Below are positions 10,471-21,764 of a DNA stretch of 64,000 bases, one piece after another (within the stretch, counting starts at the first letter, position 1; the number at the start of each line of letters is the position of its first letter). A program made the translations under genes and the position numbers. The notes under the pieces were generated by a model. The model ran no database searches. It was given only the letters and a program-made list of their open reading frames with translations, and was not told the origin of the DNA. This stretch comes from Apium graveolens. Taxonomy: Eukaryota; Streptophyta; Magnoliopsida; Apiales; Apiaceae. The stretch is taken from contig NC_133653.1 in assembly GCF_009905375.1 (NCBI RefSeq), positions 55,500,996-55,564,995 of the forward strand, written 5' to 3'.

Positions 10471-11889
10471 TTATAGGCGCTCGTGCGAGAGGAATACAGT
10501 GATGATGGTTAAAGCTGTGAAGGTTGTATTATGGTTTGGAAGATTGACATTCCTTCTGATGACTGTGCAATACCCAACCGTAATAGTAGTTGGTAAAGGT
10601 TTAATTCGTGTAATCGCCATGAGCGGGCTATCTATCTTAGGAGGTCCTATCTTGGGATAAGCCAGGACCATGTTTCCAAAAGGACTAGACGAACCTTTGA
10701 GTTAAGTCTTCTATTTAAGGCATATGATTAAAAATGGTATTAACCTGCTATCGTTGCTTTGATTGAAACTCTTCTGCAATTTTATCTGCTTCATGTCATG
10801 AAAGTACGTCAGAGTTTAGAGTGTTCTTCATGAATTGTGATTGGTGGTTATGTTAACTCCTTAGGAGAATTTGATACGACATGTATAGACTCCGTATGGT
10901 TAGATATTAAGATTTTATGGAAAAATGAATGACGACAGTAGGTCAGTGGTGGACCATAGTAAGGCAGCAATGATTCTGCGAGTATTGAGCTGATTACAAC
11001 CGTGAGAGTTGTATTGGAATGGGTGTTGAGATTGAGTACCACTAATCGGGTCGTGGTAGTGTATAAGTTATCATTGATAGAATAATTAAGTAGAGTATCT
11101 ACCTAGTGAATAATTATTCTTTCTTATCAATAGAGAGTCGTATTATTATACGAGGAAGGTTGCGGTGCAAGCATAGAATTCTAGTAACGATGATGTATAG
11201 AATGAGATCCCAGATTCGATTTTCGATGTCAAGGGAGTTTCAAAGGTGATTATGTATAAGCTCGAGGAAGAGTGTGGGTCCATAGAATGATGGAAGGGAT
11301 AGCAAAAATATTTAGGCATGGGAAATACGAGGCTATAATGCTTGATGCTGATATAAATACGTATATGTTTTGTTCTCCTATGACAAACCTCTATAGTTCA
11401 GAGGTAGGTTCCAAGCCAGATATTTTGTGGCAGTATATTTTTTTCATATATACAATTCTCTTCAGTTCGTTCTTTTCTCTTCTTTTCATTTCATGTAAGC
11501 TGAGAAGAACAACCCTTCCAGAAGGGGAGGTATTGCCGAATGACTATCTATCTTTGTGATAGAAGCCTAGTAGGATACCACATATTGTTTAATTGCTTGT
11601 CAAGTACTAAAGGCTGGCCACCTTCTGTACTAACTAAGCGATATAACAAGTGTTCATGATCATAGTGATCTCTCAACAAATTCCTTTACTTCTATATGAT
11701 TAATCAAACTTTGGAAAATAGAAATAACTGAAAAAGGAGTAATAAAGTGGTGGTAGTATGCGGAATGGAAACACATTCGTGATACTAAGGTTGACGTGGT
11801 TATTAAAAGGTTATAGAACGCTAACGAGCAAAAGTATAACCCGTATAATATTAGGAACGGAAGGTAGTAGCGATTACGAACTGGAAAAG
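10471..11889 (+). other. F1 interior, degenerate integrase region
   Basis: By position this should encode the integrase zinc finger and catalytic core. I see no readable D-D-E core; one frame is open at 11272-11559, but its product (hydrophobic C-terminal half) resembles nothing I know. The same frame is open in F2 (27030-27287), simply because the copies are nearly identical. Confidence 0.4.
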
Positions 11890-12640
11890 AATGGGTATTG
11901 AGAAGCAGAAGCTCTAATGCTAAAAGCAATAATGAGAGTCTGTGCAATAGACTTGAAAGAATTTGGAATGATCACTTAACGCGGATTAAGTTATCTTACG
12001 ACAATAGATCATATGTCATTATCGAGGTATCGCCTTATGAGATCAATGTCGATCTCCCTTATGTTAGGATGAAGTTGTAGAGCGCAAGATGCTCGGACCC
12101 GCAGTAGTCCAAAGGACCAAGAATATGATAGATCTAATCAGAGGACGGCTGGTAGTAGCCCAAGATGGTCATGATAAGTATGTTGATTTGACACGAAAGG
12201 ATAAAGAGTATGAAATAGGGGACCTAGTAATGTTATAGGTATCCCTTGGAAAGGATTGATGAGGTTCGGAAAGAAAGGAAAGCTAAGTCTACAATTTGTT
12301 GGACCCTTGGATATATTAAGACGTTTGGGAAGTTAGCATATGAGCTAGCCCTAACCCCGAACATGTAGCAGGTCGTAACGTGTTTCACGTATCAATATTA
12401 AGGAAGTGTAATTCAGATGCCAGATAAATAAAGGCATATGAGCGCATAGATATGCAACCCGACGTAACCTATATGGAGCAACCAGGAAGGGTTATAGAGT
12501 GAAAAGGAACAAGTGCTTAGGAGAAGGATTATCAAACTAGGCAGAGTTTGGTGGTAGAACCACAATGTGGGAAAAATTGACTCGAGAGTTAGAAAGTGTA
12601 ATGCTAAGAAAGTATCCCCATTTGTAATCTATCTGATTCC
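11890..12640 (+). pseudogene. F1 integrase C-terminal domain remnant
   Basis: Reads NNESLCNRLERIWNDHLT, SPYE, then DEVVERKMLGPAVVQRTK, RLVVAQDGHDKYVDL, EYEIGDLVML-stop-VSLGK and, late, RNVFHVSILRK and ELESEM-like sequence, parallel to C's integrase tail. Stops replace the Trp before DEVVER and the residue after VML. F1 also lacks about 13 bases present in F2 near 12043. The shared stops show that the family was already non-coding when F1 and F2 moved. Confidence 0.8.
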
Positions 12641-12656
12641 GGGACGGAATCCTTTT

Positions 12657-12669
12657 AAGGAGGGAAGAC
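12657..12669 (+). other. F1 polypurine tract
   Basis: AAGGAGGGAAGAC immediately precedes the 3' LTR; it is the expected plus-strand primer site. F2 has the matching tract on the opposite strand at 25892. Confidence 0.85.
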
Positions 12670-15600
12670 TGTAATAACCCCAATTTTTGAGAAATTTTGA
12701 AACCCTTATGAATAGTGTTTTTGCTGAACGAGAAAACTTTTCATGCCACGCTATGTAGGGGTTCTGTTATTGATCTTATGGAATATTATTAGTACTCTAT
12801 GTGGTATATAAGTGTATGTAAAGATCGTCAGAATCCAATTCCGAACATTTTGATTTTTCCCGGAAATCCACAAGATACGGAGAGAATTGAGTATAAGGTA
12901 ACAGGATAAAAAGTATTTAAATTAAAGGATTATAGGAGAGGATCATAAAAGGAATATAATATATTGAGAAAGGTTAAGGGAACCTAAGTAATAAGATCCC
13001 GGGTATGATCCCTCAAACGATAAACGAGAACGAAAGATAAGCGAACCGTAAAACAAATAAGTGACCAAGAGACAAGCTTGTACAAGAAGCCAGGGATTGT
13101 GACATCATCAAACCACAAGGTGTGGACAAGTGAGAGCATTATGACATGTGCAAGGTGACACAAGCATGACATGGGAAGGAAGGAGGTGTGGTGGCTTTTT
13201 AACCACACAAATTCAAGGGCAACAAGGTAATTAACTAAATCAAACACAAAAACAAGCCAACCAAGCCAAGCAAAATCATTTTCATCAAAATCAAAAAGAA
13301 ACCAAGGCATGGTTCATCATGCTCTCGGCTTTTTACTATTGCAAATGGGCAAGAATTCAAAAACTCAAGATCCAAGCCTCCTAAATTGGTAAGATAATTC
13401 CCTAATCATCTTCATGCTTAGTTAGGACTATATCATGAGTTTAAGCCATTAATTCCTTCTCAATCTTCTTCATTTAATCAAAGAAGAAGACAATGAATAG
13501 TGTTTTCAAGTTTTTAACTTGAAATTTTTCTTGTTTTTCTTGAAGATCCAAGCATTCTTAAGACTTCTCAAAGCTTCTTAAGGCTTCCTAGCTCCTCCCA
13601 CCACTTCAAGGAAGGTATACCATCTCCAAACCCTAGGTTCCTATATATTATAAGATGATTTTGATTAGTAGGATGATATTGTAGCTTGTTGTTGTGATTA
13701 GAGTTTGGGATTTGAAATGGTAGTGAAATGGAATGGTAAATGTTATGGTTTTGATTTAAAAGAACTTAAGTATGATTAAAGTTAAGTTTAGGCATAAGCA
13801 TGAATGATTAAATTGAATTGGTTGGGGTTTTTATGATGTGATAAGGATGGATGTTGGTTGTATGTTGGATTTGAGGTTGATTTGCAATGGTTTTGAATGG
13901 TTTAAAATATTGGAAATCGCGTAAACATAGCCGTCGTAACGTCCGATTTTCTTTGGACTGTTTTTGTGCATAGCATTAGGACCCGAGAACCCCCTGCTAG
14001 ATTATGACCACTGCCATGTTTAGATAGCTCATGTTACGAGCTTCGTTTTGATATGTAGTTCGTTCGATTCCGATGAACGGTTTAGGAGAAACGACCGTTT
14101 CAAGTAACGGCGTTTCGCGAACGAAACTTTTTCCCTCGCCTTACTTTGAAACATAGGTTAAAGACCAAAAGGGTTAATTAATGTATGAAACATTTATGGT
14201 AAGTGTGTTAGGCAGTTGGTAAGACACTCGCGAAGGAATCGCTTTAAAACTCGTAAAGGTTAAATTATTAAAAATGGTGGAGCCGAGGGTACCCGAGTGA
14301 CTTAAGCGAATCAGTGAGCGCAAAACAACCGTTAGAGTCTAAGTTAGTTAAAGTATAGATTTACAAGTGATTTTGGTTTAATTCCAACTTACTTGTTGTT
14401 TATAGGTTACCAGACTCGTCCCGAGCCATTCATAACCCCCAGTCGCTCAGGCAAGTTTTCTACCCGTTATAACTGTTGTGGTGATGAGTATATGTATTTG
14501 CATTATCTTGTGATAGTGCATGATTGTTATTAGCAAATTTTGCGATATATTGGAGCATGCTGATATGGTATATATGCATGTCTGTTTCGTAATCTGGTTA
14601 TCTATCTGTGGATTTCAATGCTTATAGTTGCATAATACCTATGCTAGAAATAAGCAAGTAGTTGCGTATACCCTTAGTATAGGGGATAAAAGGTGAACAT
14701 ATTTTTAAACCGGGAGTCGATGTTCCCGAGTATATTATATATATATATATATTTATATATATATGGATATAGTTTTTAAAACTATGGATCGAATAAGGTT
14801 TATTCGATACCTTTATTTTACTTAATTGAATATTAATTTGAGTATTCATTCGAAGGCTTATGACTCAGTTTATTTTATTATTTGAATATTACTTGGATAT
14901 TCATTTGAGGATGTATGACTCCTTTATTTTATGAATATTATTTATAGTATTCATTCGAGGTATTATGACTCCGCTTATTACTTAATAATATTCTTTATTG
15001 TATTAAAGAATAAGGTGTCGATAATCAAACTTATTTTTGATTATTCAAATAAAGATATTACTTTCGTATAAGTATATCTTTGATTATTTGCTATTCATTC
15101 GAGTATAAGTTTTCCAACTTCTACCTCCATTATTCTTTATGGGAATATTATTTAAATAATAATATTCAGATATTTCTTTCATACTGGGGACTGATTTACT
15201 TCATTAAATCAGCATTACTCCAAACACTCTTTAAAGTGTTTTCGAGTCTTCAAAATGATTTTTTAAAGTTAGAGCGGATCCCAAAACTCATTTTTTATAT
15301 TTAAGATCTTCCTTTTAAGGGGATTTAAATACTCGCTCAAAACCGAGGGATCCGGCTCTGTGGTGTATTTTATATTCGCAACAAGGTTGCAGTTTTGGTA
15401 AATGAATTGATTACTTACCCAACGTTCGGGAAGTAAGTCCATCTATTGAGTCGGCATAAGCAACATGGGCTCAGTGGGCGTCCATGATAGTGTAAGTGGC
15501 TCAGTGGGAGTCCATCAAATGCATAAGTGGCTGAGTGGCAGTCCAGCATAAGGTCCTATTGCGACCAAGGGTGATGACCAGTGGGGAATTCGTCCATCTA

Positions 15601-16719
15601 CTAGTAGAAAAGGTTACTTATGGGTATCTTTGACTGATCAGCAAGATATCTGGTTTATGCCAAAATTCTTTTCCTTCCAAATTCATTGGATATTGCAACT
15701 CTGTTCATACTTTACATGACAGAGGTTTTCAGGAAATGTATGGGAGATATATATGAATATATTTATATATCGGGACTTAATGAAGTATCTCGTAACTTCA
15801 TTATTTATAATGATATTCAAAGATTGAATCTATTCAAATCTTGTCTTGTAGTCTCATCTATGTGATGAACCTTTGAAATTAATTATAACTTGAACGGTGG
15901 TAGTTCAAGTAGTATTTGGAAAAGATATAAGTATATTGGAGTATCTTGTAACTTCATCTTTTAAACTTATATCTAGTTAATAATTGTCTTATGAATGACA
16001 AAGATTTTCAGAAAAACGTTGAGACAAGGTTAGATATATTAGATCACCTTGCAACGATATTTTTATACAGTTATACACTGGGACTTTGTGTATATTATGC
16101 ATGGAAGAGGACTTCCAATATTTTGAAGAGTATATATGTATATATACTGAATATTTTGCGACTTCATCGCATTAAGATATCAAACTTGGTTCATTTCTTT
16201 TGACCAAGACTTTCATGAGTATTATGAGTAGGCTCATATATTGTAAATCATTATACATATTATTTTGGTGGGCTTGCTGCTCACCCTTGCTTTATTTCTT
16301 CATCACACAACAACAGTTAGGAAAGATGACCAGACTCCAGCAGACCCAGCGCAAGCGCGTGGGAAGCGTCCCGCGTCTTCCCGTTGATGTTGTAGCTGCT
16401 ATAACTGCAGAGGTAGATCTATTGTAGATCAGACCATCTACTTTTGAGAATCAATTATGTATAATTATAACTTGTGGCAGATAATGGCAATTAACTGTAA
16501 ATTTATCAAGTAATCATTTTGGGTTGTAATAACTTTTAAATTGTGGATTCAAAGACTTGTACTTATTTAAATTTCATCTCTGAGACTATAACGGGTTGTG
16601 GTGTGTGTTAGTGTGGGGTCACAGCATAAGGTTATTTATTATTAATTAAGTGAAGTGATATTGTGGAAAGAAAGACCGTGACGACCCGGATCCCCGACCC
16701 CGGATCTGGGGGTGTTACA
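12670..16719 (+). repeat. F1 3' LTR
   Basis: 4,050 bp, repeating 3063-7111 with scattered single-base differences (for example GAATGAAAG versus GAACGAAAG near the start and ACAGCC versus ACTGCC mid-LTR). It contains the same internal repeats and ends GGTGTTACA before the right TSD. Confidence 0.95.
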
Positions 16720-16724
16720 AGTTT
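16720..16724 (+). repeat. TSD of F1, right copy (AGTTT)
   Basis: Matches 3058-3062; A's pol resumes at the next base in the original phase. Confidence 0.95.
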
Positions 16725-18175
16725 GAAAGGAACAAAGTATGGAAGCTGGTACCCAAGCCTAGAGGAAAGAATCCAATAGACACCAAATGGGTATTCAGAA
16801 ACAAAATGGATAAAAATGGCATAGTAGTCAGGAACAAAGCTAGATTGGTTTCTAAGGGCTATTGTCAACAAGAAGGAATAGATTTTGATGAAACATTTGC
16901 TCTTGTTACAAGACTTGAAGCCATCAGAATCTTCTTAGCCTATGCAGCCCATGCCAATTTCAAGGTCTATCAAATGGATGTCAAAAGTGCTTTTCTGAAT
17001 GGAGATTTGGAGAAGGAAGTCTATGTCAGTCAGCCTCCTTGTTTTGAAGATCCAAATTTTCCAGAATATGTCTATTATCTTTTGAAAGCACTTTATGGAC
17101 TGAAGCAAGCACCTAGAGCCTGGTATGACACTTTGTCAAAGTTTCTTTTACAGAATCACTTCACTAGAGGTACTGTAGACAAAACTTTATTCTTTAGAAA
17201 TGTTAATGGCTCTAGTATACTTGTTCCAATTTATGTAGATGACATTATTTTTGGCTCTACAGATGAAAAACTTTGCAAAAAGTTTGCCAAATTGATGCAA
17301 AGTAAGTATGAAATGAGCATGATGGGAGAACTAACTTACTTTCTTGGTTTGCAAGTTAAGCAAGTTAGTGATGGAATTTTCATTAGTCAAACTAAATACA
17401 TTTATGATTTTTTAAAGAAGTTTGATCTAATGGATTGCACATCTGCAAAAACTCCCATGTTCACCACAACTAAGCTTGAATTAAACACTACTGAAAAGTC
17501 TGTGGATATTTCAAGTTATAGGGGCATGGTTGGCTCACTTCTATACTTAACAGCTATTAGGCCAGATATAATTTTTTCTACATGTCTTTGTGCTAGATTT
17601 CAGGCTGATCCTAGAGAATCCCACTTGGTAGCTATTAAGAGAATTTTCAGATATCTCAAAGGAACACCAAAACTTGGAATTTAGTACCCTAGAGACTCTG
17701 GTTTTGATCTAACTGGTTATTCAGATGCAGATTATGTAGTTGCATAATTGATAGAAAAAGTACAACAGGAACCTGTCAATTTCTAGGAAACAAGCTTGTG
17801 TCTTGGTTCAGTAAAAAGCAAAATTCAGTTTCTACTTTTACAGCTGAAGCTGAGTATATTGCTGCTAGCAGTTATTGTGCATATATTTTGTGGATGAAAA
17901 ACCAATTGCTAGACTATGGTCTACAAGTGGAAAGAATTCCTATTTTCTGTGATAACACAAGTGCAATTGCCATCACTGAAAATCCAGTACAACATTCAAG
18001 AACAAAGCACATAGACATCAAGTACCACTTCATAAGGGAACATGTAATGAATGATACTGTGGAACTACATTTTGTTCCAAGTGAAAAACAACTTGCAGAC
18101 ATATTTACCAAGCCACTGGATGAATCCACCTTTTCAAGGTTGGTAAGTGAGTTAGGTATGCTTAATTACTCTTGA
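16725..18175 (+). pseudogene. pol: Copia A pol part 2: reverse transcriptase and RNase H
   Basis: Continues the frame broken at 3062. RT motifs: [63 protein letters not shown] and the catalytic YVDD at 17232-17243. RNase H follows (DLTGYSDADY, AEAEYIAASSYCA, TKHIDIKYHFIREH, LADIFTKPL) and ends in a normal stop. Damage: TGG to TAG at 17682-17684 and a one-base deletion near 17735 that shifts the frame before the RNase H core, both absent from B. Otherwise RT is intact, unlike B, which has lost YVDD. Confidence 0.92.
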
Positions 18176-18569
18176 ATCTTTTCAGATAATTTGCAAGTTG
18201 TAAAGCAGCCAAAAATCTAATTGATTTTTTAGTGTTGGATGAAATTTTGGCCAAGTCAAAATTTACATCCCGACGGATGATCATTATCCATCGAGTGTGA
18301 TCATCCGTCGGAATACAATTTGTTAATAAAATCAATTATTTTTCTGGAATGTTTTATAACTCGACGGATAACTGTTTATCCTCATCCGTCGAATTGTCTA
18401 AATCCTAGCCGTTAATTCTCTGAATATTATCCATCGAGTATACTTGTTTGTAAGCATAACACAACGGATAAGTGATGGAATTTTTACAGTTTATTTTTAA
18501 ACGGCTATTTTGGGCAACTTTTATTGGTCACTTTATTTTACTTTATTATTTTTGACAGTTATTTTTTGA
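18176..18569 (+). promoter_or_regulatory. Pol-ORF3 spacer with GACGGAT inverted repeats
   Basis: Contains 14-bp perfect inverted arms CCGACGGATGATCA (18270-18283) and TGATCATCCGTCGG (18298-18311) around a 14-base loop that itself carries ATCCATCGAG. A second pair, TCGACGGAT (18361-18369) and ATCCGTCGA (18384-18392), follows, then ATCCATCGAG near 18431 and AACGGATAA near 18462. B has the same layout (41387-41590) with point changes. The cluster lies 100-300 bp upstream of a TATA-like box and is a plausible upstream regulatory array for ORF3. Confidence 0.6.
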
Positions 18570-18574
18570 GATAG

Positions 18575-18694
18575 TATAAAAGCATAATTCATTTTCATTT
18601 TCATTTCTTTTATCATTCTCAATTCATCTGCTCTAACTTCTTTCTTTCTCAAAAGCACTTACTCTCTCTCTCTGCAAGTTTTTACTCTCTAACA
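18575..18694 (+). promoter_or_regulatory. Candidate internal promoter and leader of ORF3
   Basis: TATAAAAG at 18575-18582 is followed by a CT-rich stretch (TCTTTCTTTCTC and ACTCTCTCTCTCT) and then CAATGG at the ORF3 start, 120 bp downstream. This is the layout of a plant core promoter with a pyrimidine-rich 5' UTR. In B, CATAAAAG at 41684-41691 lies 117 bp before the homologous ATG, with the same CT-rich leader. No transcript evidence is available here. Confidence 0.5.
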
Positions 18695-21600
18695 ATGGCA
18701 CCAGCCGTCAAAATCATGTCTCAAACTGGCTTTATCTATGAGAAGAACAATTTCAAGGCTCTAGTGAACAAGGGGATTCAGCAGTCTGGCGACTACCACA
18801 AAATAATAGATTTTGTGAAGAACTGCAAACTCAACTATGCCATACTGGAATCACCCACCATTTATTGTGAGGTTGTTGAAGAAATGTGGACGAATGCAGT
18901 GTACAACTCAACTGATAAGACTATCACTTTCACTATTAAAGGTAAGGAATTTCGTGTTAATAGTGATATTGTTAAAGCATGTTTCAAAATTCCTGATAAT
19001 ACTATTACTTCTCCACACACAGACACTGACATTGTTAATATGCTTAATGTCATGGGCTATGCACTCTCTACTTCTAAATTAACTGAAATTAGGAGGTTGG
19101 GTCTTAGGAAGAAATGGAGTTATCTGTGTGATGTAGTTACTAAGGTATTTTCTGGTAAAATTAGCAATTTTGATTCAGTTAATATATCTATGCTCAACAT
19201 GCTTTACATGCTAGTAACTGATAAAATTTTCAACTTTAGTGATCTAGTCATATTTGAGTTGGGGTTTAAGTTAGGGGAGCTAAATAAGAGGGGTAAAAAT
19301 GTTTACTATGCTAGATTTTTAATGATGCTTGCTAACCACCTCTCTGAGGATATTGTGTTTGAGAACCCAACGAACATTAGATTGTTGGGTTCAATAAAGG
19401 AGAATCATTGCAGATTTGAACAGGGAAAACCATCACAAAGAGGTGCCACTCTTCTACTTCCCAGTAATGGAAGCACCTCAGGTAAGTGAGGTAATTTCCA
19501 CTGTCTCCACTATTCCAACCTCACAAACTTCTTTGCATTCTAGTGTAGCTATGGCAACTGTGTCATTGACCCAATAATTGCCTACCCAAGCTACCAAATC
19601 CAAAATTTCAAAAACAAAGTCAAAGAAAGCCCCCTCTGGTGTCTCTCAAAAGATACCAGTTGTAAAATCCACCAAACCTAAAGAGGGGAGTGTGATGGTG
19701 GGTAAGAAAGGTGAGGGACAGGGTGAACATCAAAGAAACCCTAAGGATAAGGTTGGAGAGGTGAGTGTTTCCCAGCCTAGCCACACTGCAGTTTCCCAAC
19801 AAACTACAATGCTTAATAAGTACATTAGCTCATTACTGGTTTCATCTTCCCAAAAGGATGTTACCATTGAAACAAGCTCTCAGCCAAGAACACAGTCCAA
19901 AAGGGTAAGGGACACAAGCTCACCCCAAACTTACACTAGAAAGAAGAAATCAAAGACCCTTGGGGATGCACAAGGTTCACACACTGTGCAAACTGGTGCT
20001 AAAGACACAGTCACTGCACCTTCTCAAAGTCAGGTTGATGTGGCTCCAATAAATGTGGAGCCACAGCCAAAATCTCTAATAATTGAAGCACCTGAAACAC
20101 CAAATTCTCCCACACACTCTTTGGATGTTGACATGATAAACATATCACTTCCAAATTCTCCATCTTTAACTCTCTTGGAGAAGCCAAAAATCCAAGCAAG
20201 TGAGCATCATCTTCTAGATGATTTGTTGGCTCACTTGCCATTTCTTTCTGAGACTGTTGAGACATCTATGCCAAAATTTTCATCAATCTGCACATAGTCC
20301 ACAATAGTCTCCACTCCAAACTCATTTATTTCTACTCTCTCTATGGATATTGTTCATCCGTCGAGTAGTGATTGTATCCCGATGGATAAATTTAACAGCA
20401 GTTATCCGTCGGATAGTCAAACTGATAACCCAACGGATATTCCTTATACATCGAGTGTCTCTGCACAGCTTCAAATTTCATCAATTATTACAAGTGCAAA
20501 AGACTTAGTAGTAGTGCAATCACTCCTAGGACTGAGGGAAGGGAGTGAAATGAGTGAGAATCTGGGTTGCTCCCAGGAAAAAGGAGAGGAAAAGAGTGAA
20601 CCAATGCATTCCATTTCTTCAGGGATGACAAAAGTGAGTGTGAGGAGTCCTACCTTAGATGGTGAAGGTGAGGGTGTGAGGGTGGGGAGCCAAGGTGAGA
20701 CCTTGATGCAACAAAAGAGAGATCATGAGAGAAATACAGGTACATGAGTGATAAGGATGGAAACCATTACAAGTGAGTCAATGAATGTCAGTGATGCAGA
20801 AAGGAAAAGGCTATTTCAGCAAGAATATCAAGCTGTTATAGAATCTATTTCCCTATATGCTGAGACATTTACTCACCCTGTTACAGCTTACCAAACTCTA
20901 GTTGTACAGGGCAATGAGGAGGCTGAAAGATTGTTGAACTTGGTGCATACTACTCAATCCTTATAAAGAGCAAATGATGCAATCATTGCTATGCCTTCCA
21001 ACATTGGCAGTGATTTTGAACTAGATGAAACTTCTTTTGGGGATGCTGGTGGGGATGATGAGGAAGATAGGATGAGCATAGGGGGATATGCAGATGTTCC
21101 TGCCTGGATGCTAACAAAAGAATGTTCCTACTCACATCTCCAATCAACATTATTCAAGCTAATTCATGACACCCAAACAGCCATTCAGACATCTTCCAAT
21201 GCCAGCACAAAGAAGCTACTCACAGCACATCTTAAAGCACTCCAGCTGTATAAAATTCAAGCCCTCCAACACAGTCAGAGTGTGGATGCAATCAATTAAG
21301 AAATTTATGAAGTGAAGTAGGATGTCATAGAAAGGTTGGATGTTAGACTTCCTACTACCACCATGATTGAAATAGTTCAAAAAACTAAGGAAGGAGGCTA
21401 ATCTCAATAGGAAAGTTGAGGCCATGGACTCAAGATTATCTGCTGTAGAGAAGTCAATGGCCAAGATACTTAACAATCAAGAAACCCAGACTGCAGTACT
21501 CCAACAGTTGGTGGCTGCTCAACTCCCTCCTACACAACTTGATGATAACAAAAAGGGGGAGAAAGACTCAAGTGAGGGGGAGAAACAGCTTAATATTCAA

Positions 21601-21764
21601 GTTAGCAAAGTAATTGTGCCTACAATTGCTTTCACCAAGCCACAAATGAAAGACAGCATTGATCTGATTAATGAAGCAGCAACCACATTGAGAGCAGCTG
21701 AAAAGAAGCAGTTGAGTCCAATCAACTGGGAGAAGATTGATGAGGATATTCAAAAGAGGTTTGG
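18695..21764 (+). pseudogene. Copia A ORF3 part 1, large extra ORF of unknown function
   Basis: Starts MAPAVKIMSQTGFIYEKNN. The first ~230 residues form a compact conserved region: IDFVKNCKLNYAILESPTIY, EVVEEMW, KGKEFRVNSDIVKACFKIP, MGYALST, WSYLCDVVTKVFSGKI and YARFLMMLANHL. A Ser/Thr/Lys-rich region follows with basic clusters (TYTRKKKSKTLG), then a helical, acidic region (EYQAVIESIS, YAETFTHPVTAYQ). Similar PTIY...W...MGY domains follow pol in some Asteraceae copia proteins that I recall; not checked. Breaks: two-base deletion near 19378, stops at 19575, 20295, 20745, 20964 and 21297, and a frame change near 21400. F2 splits it after KRF at 21764. It is not recognisably a gag or env. Confidence 0.8.
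21760..21764 (+). repeat. TSD of F2, left copy (TTTGG)
   Basis: TTTGG before the F2 LTR is repeated at 35349-35353, where ORF3 resumes in the same reading phase. Confidence 0.95.

Larger units (their letters stand above)
3063..16719 (+). mobile_element. Ty3/gypsy long-LTR element F1, defective
   Basis: 13,657 bp bounded by TGTAATAACCCC and GGTGTTACA, with two LTRs of about 4.05 kb and a 5.56-kb interior. It inserted into A's pol with TSD AGTTT. The PBS matches initiator tRNA-Met and a purine tract precedes the 3' LTR. The interior holds only degenerate gypsy fragments in an abnormal order. The size and lack of coding capacity resemble a LARD (large retrotransposon derivative). The LTR pair differs at only a few tens of sites by eye, so insertion is recent relative to the decay of A. 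F2 is a second copy of the same family. Confidence 0.93.

Noticed and set aside
11272..11559. 95-codon ORF in F1 with a hydrophobic stretch, considered as a membrane or env-like protein.
   Set aside because: It falls where integrase is expected and starts inside degenerate sequence; the F2 equivalent is open only because the copies are nearly identical.
18695..19489. ORF3 start considered as a captured host gene or a second gag.
   Set aside because: No intron remnants, no zinc knuckle and no host domain recognised; present at the same place in both copia copies, so it belongs to the element.
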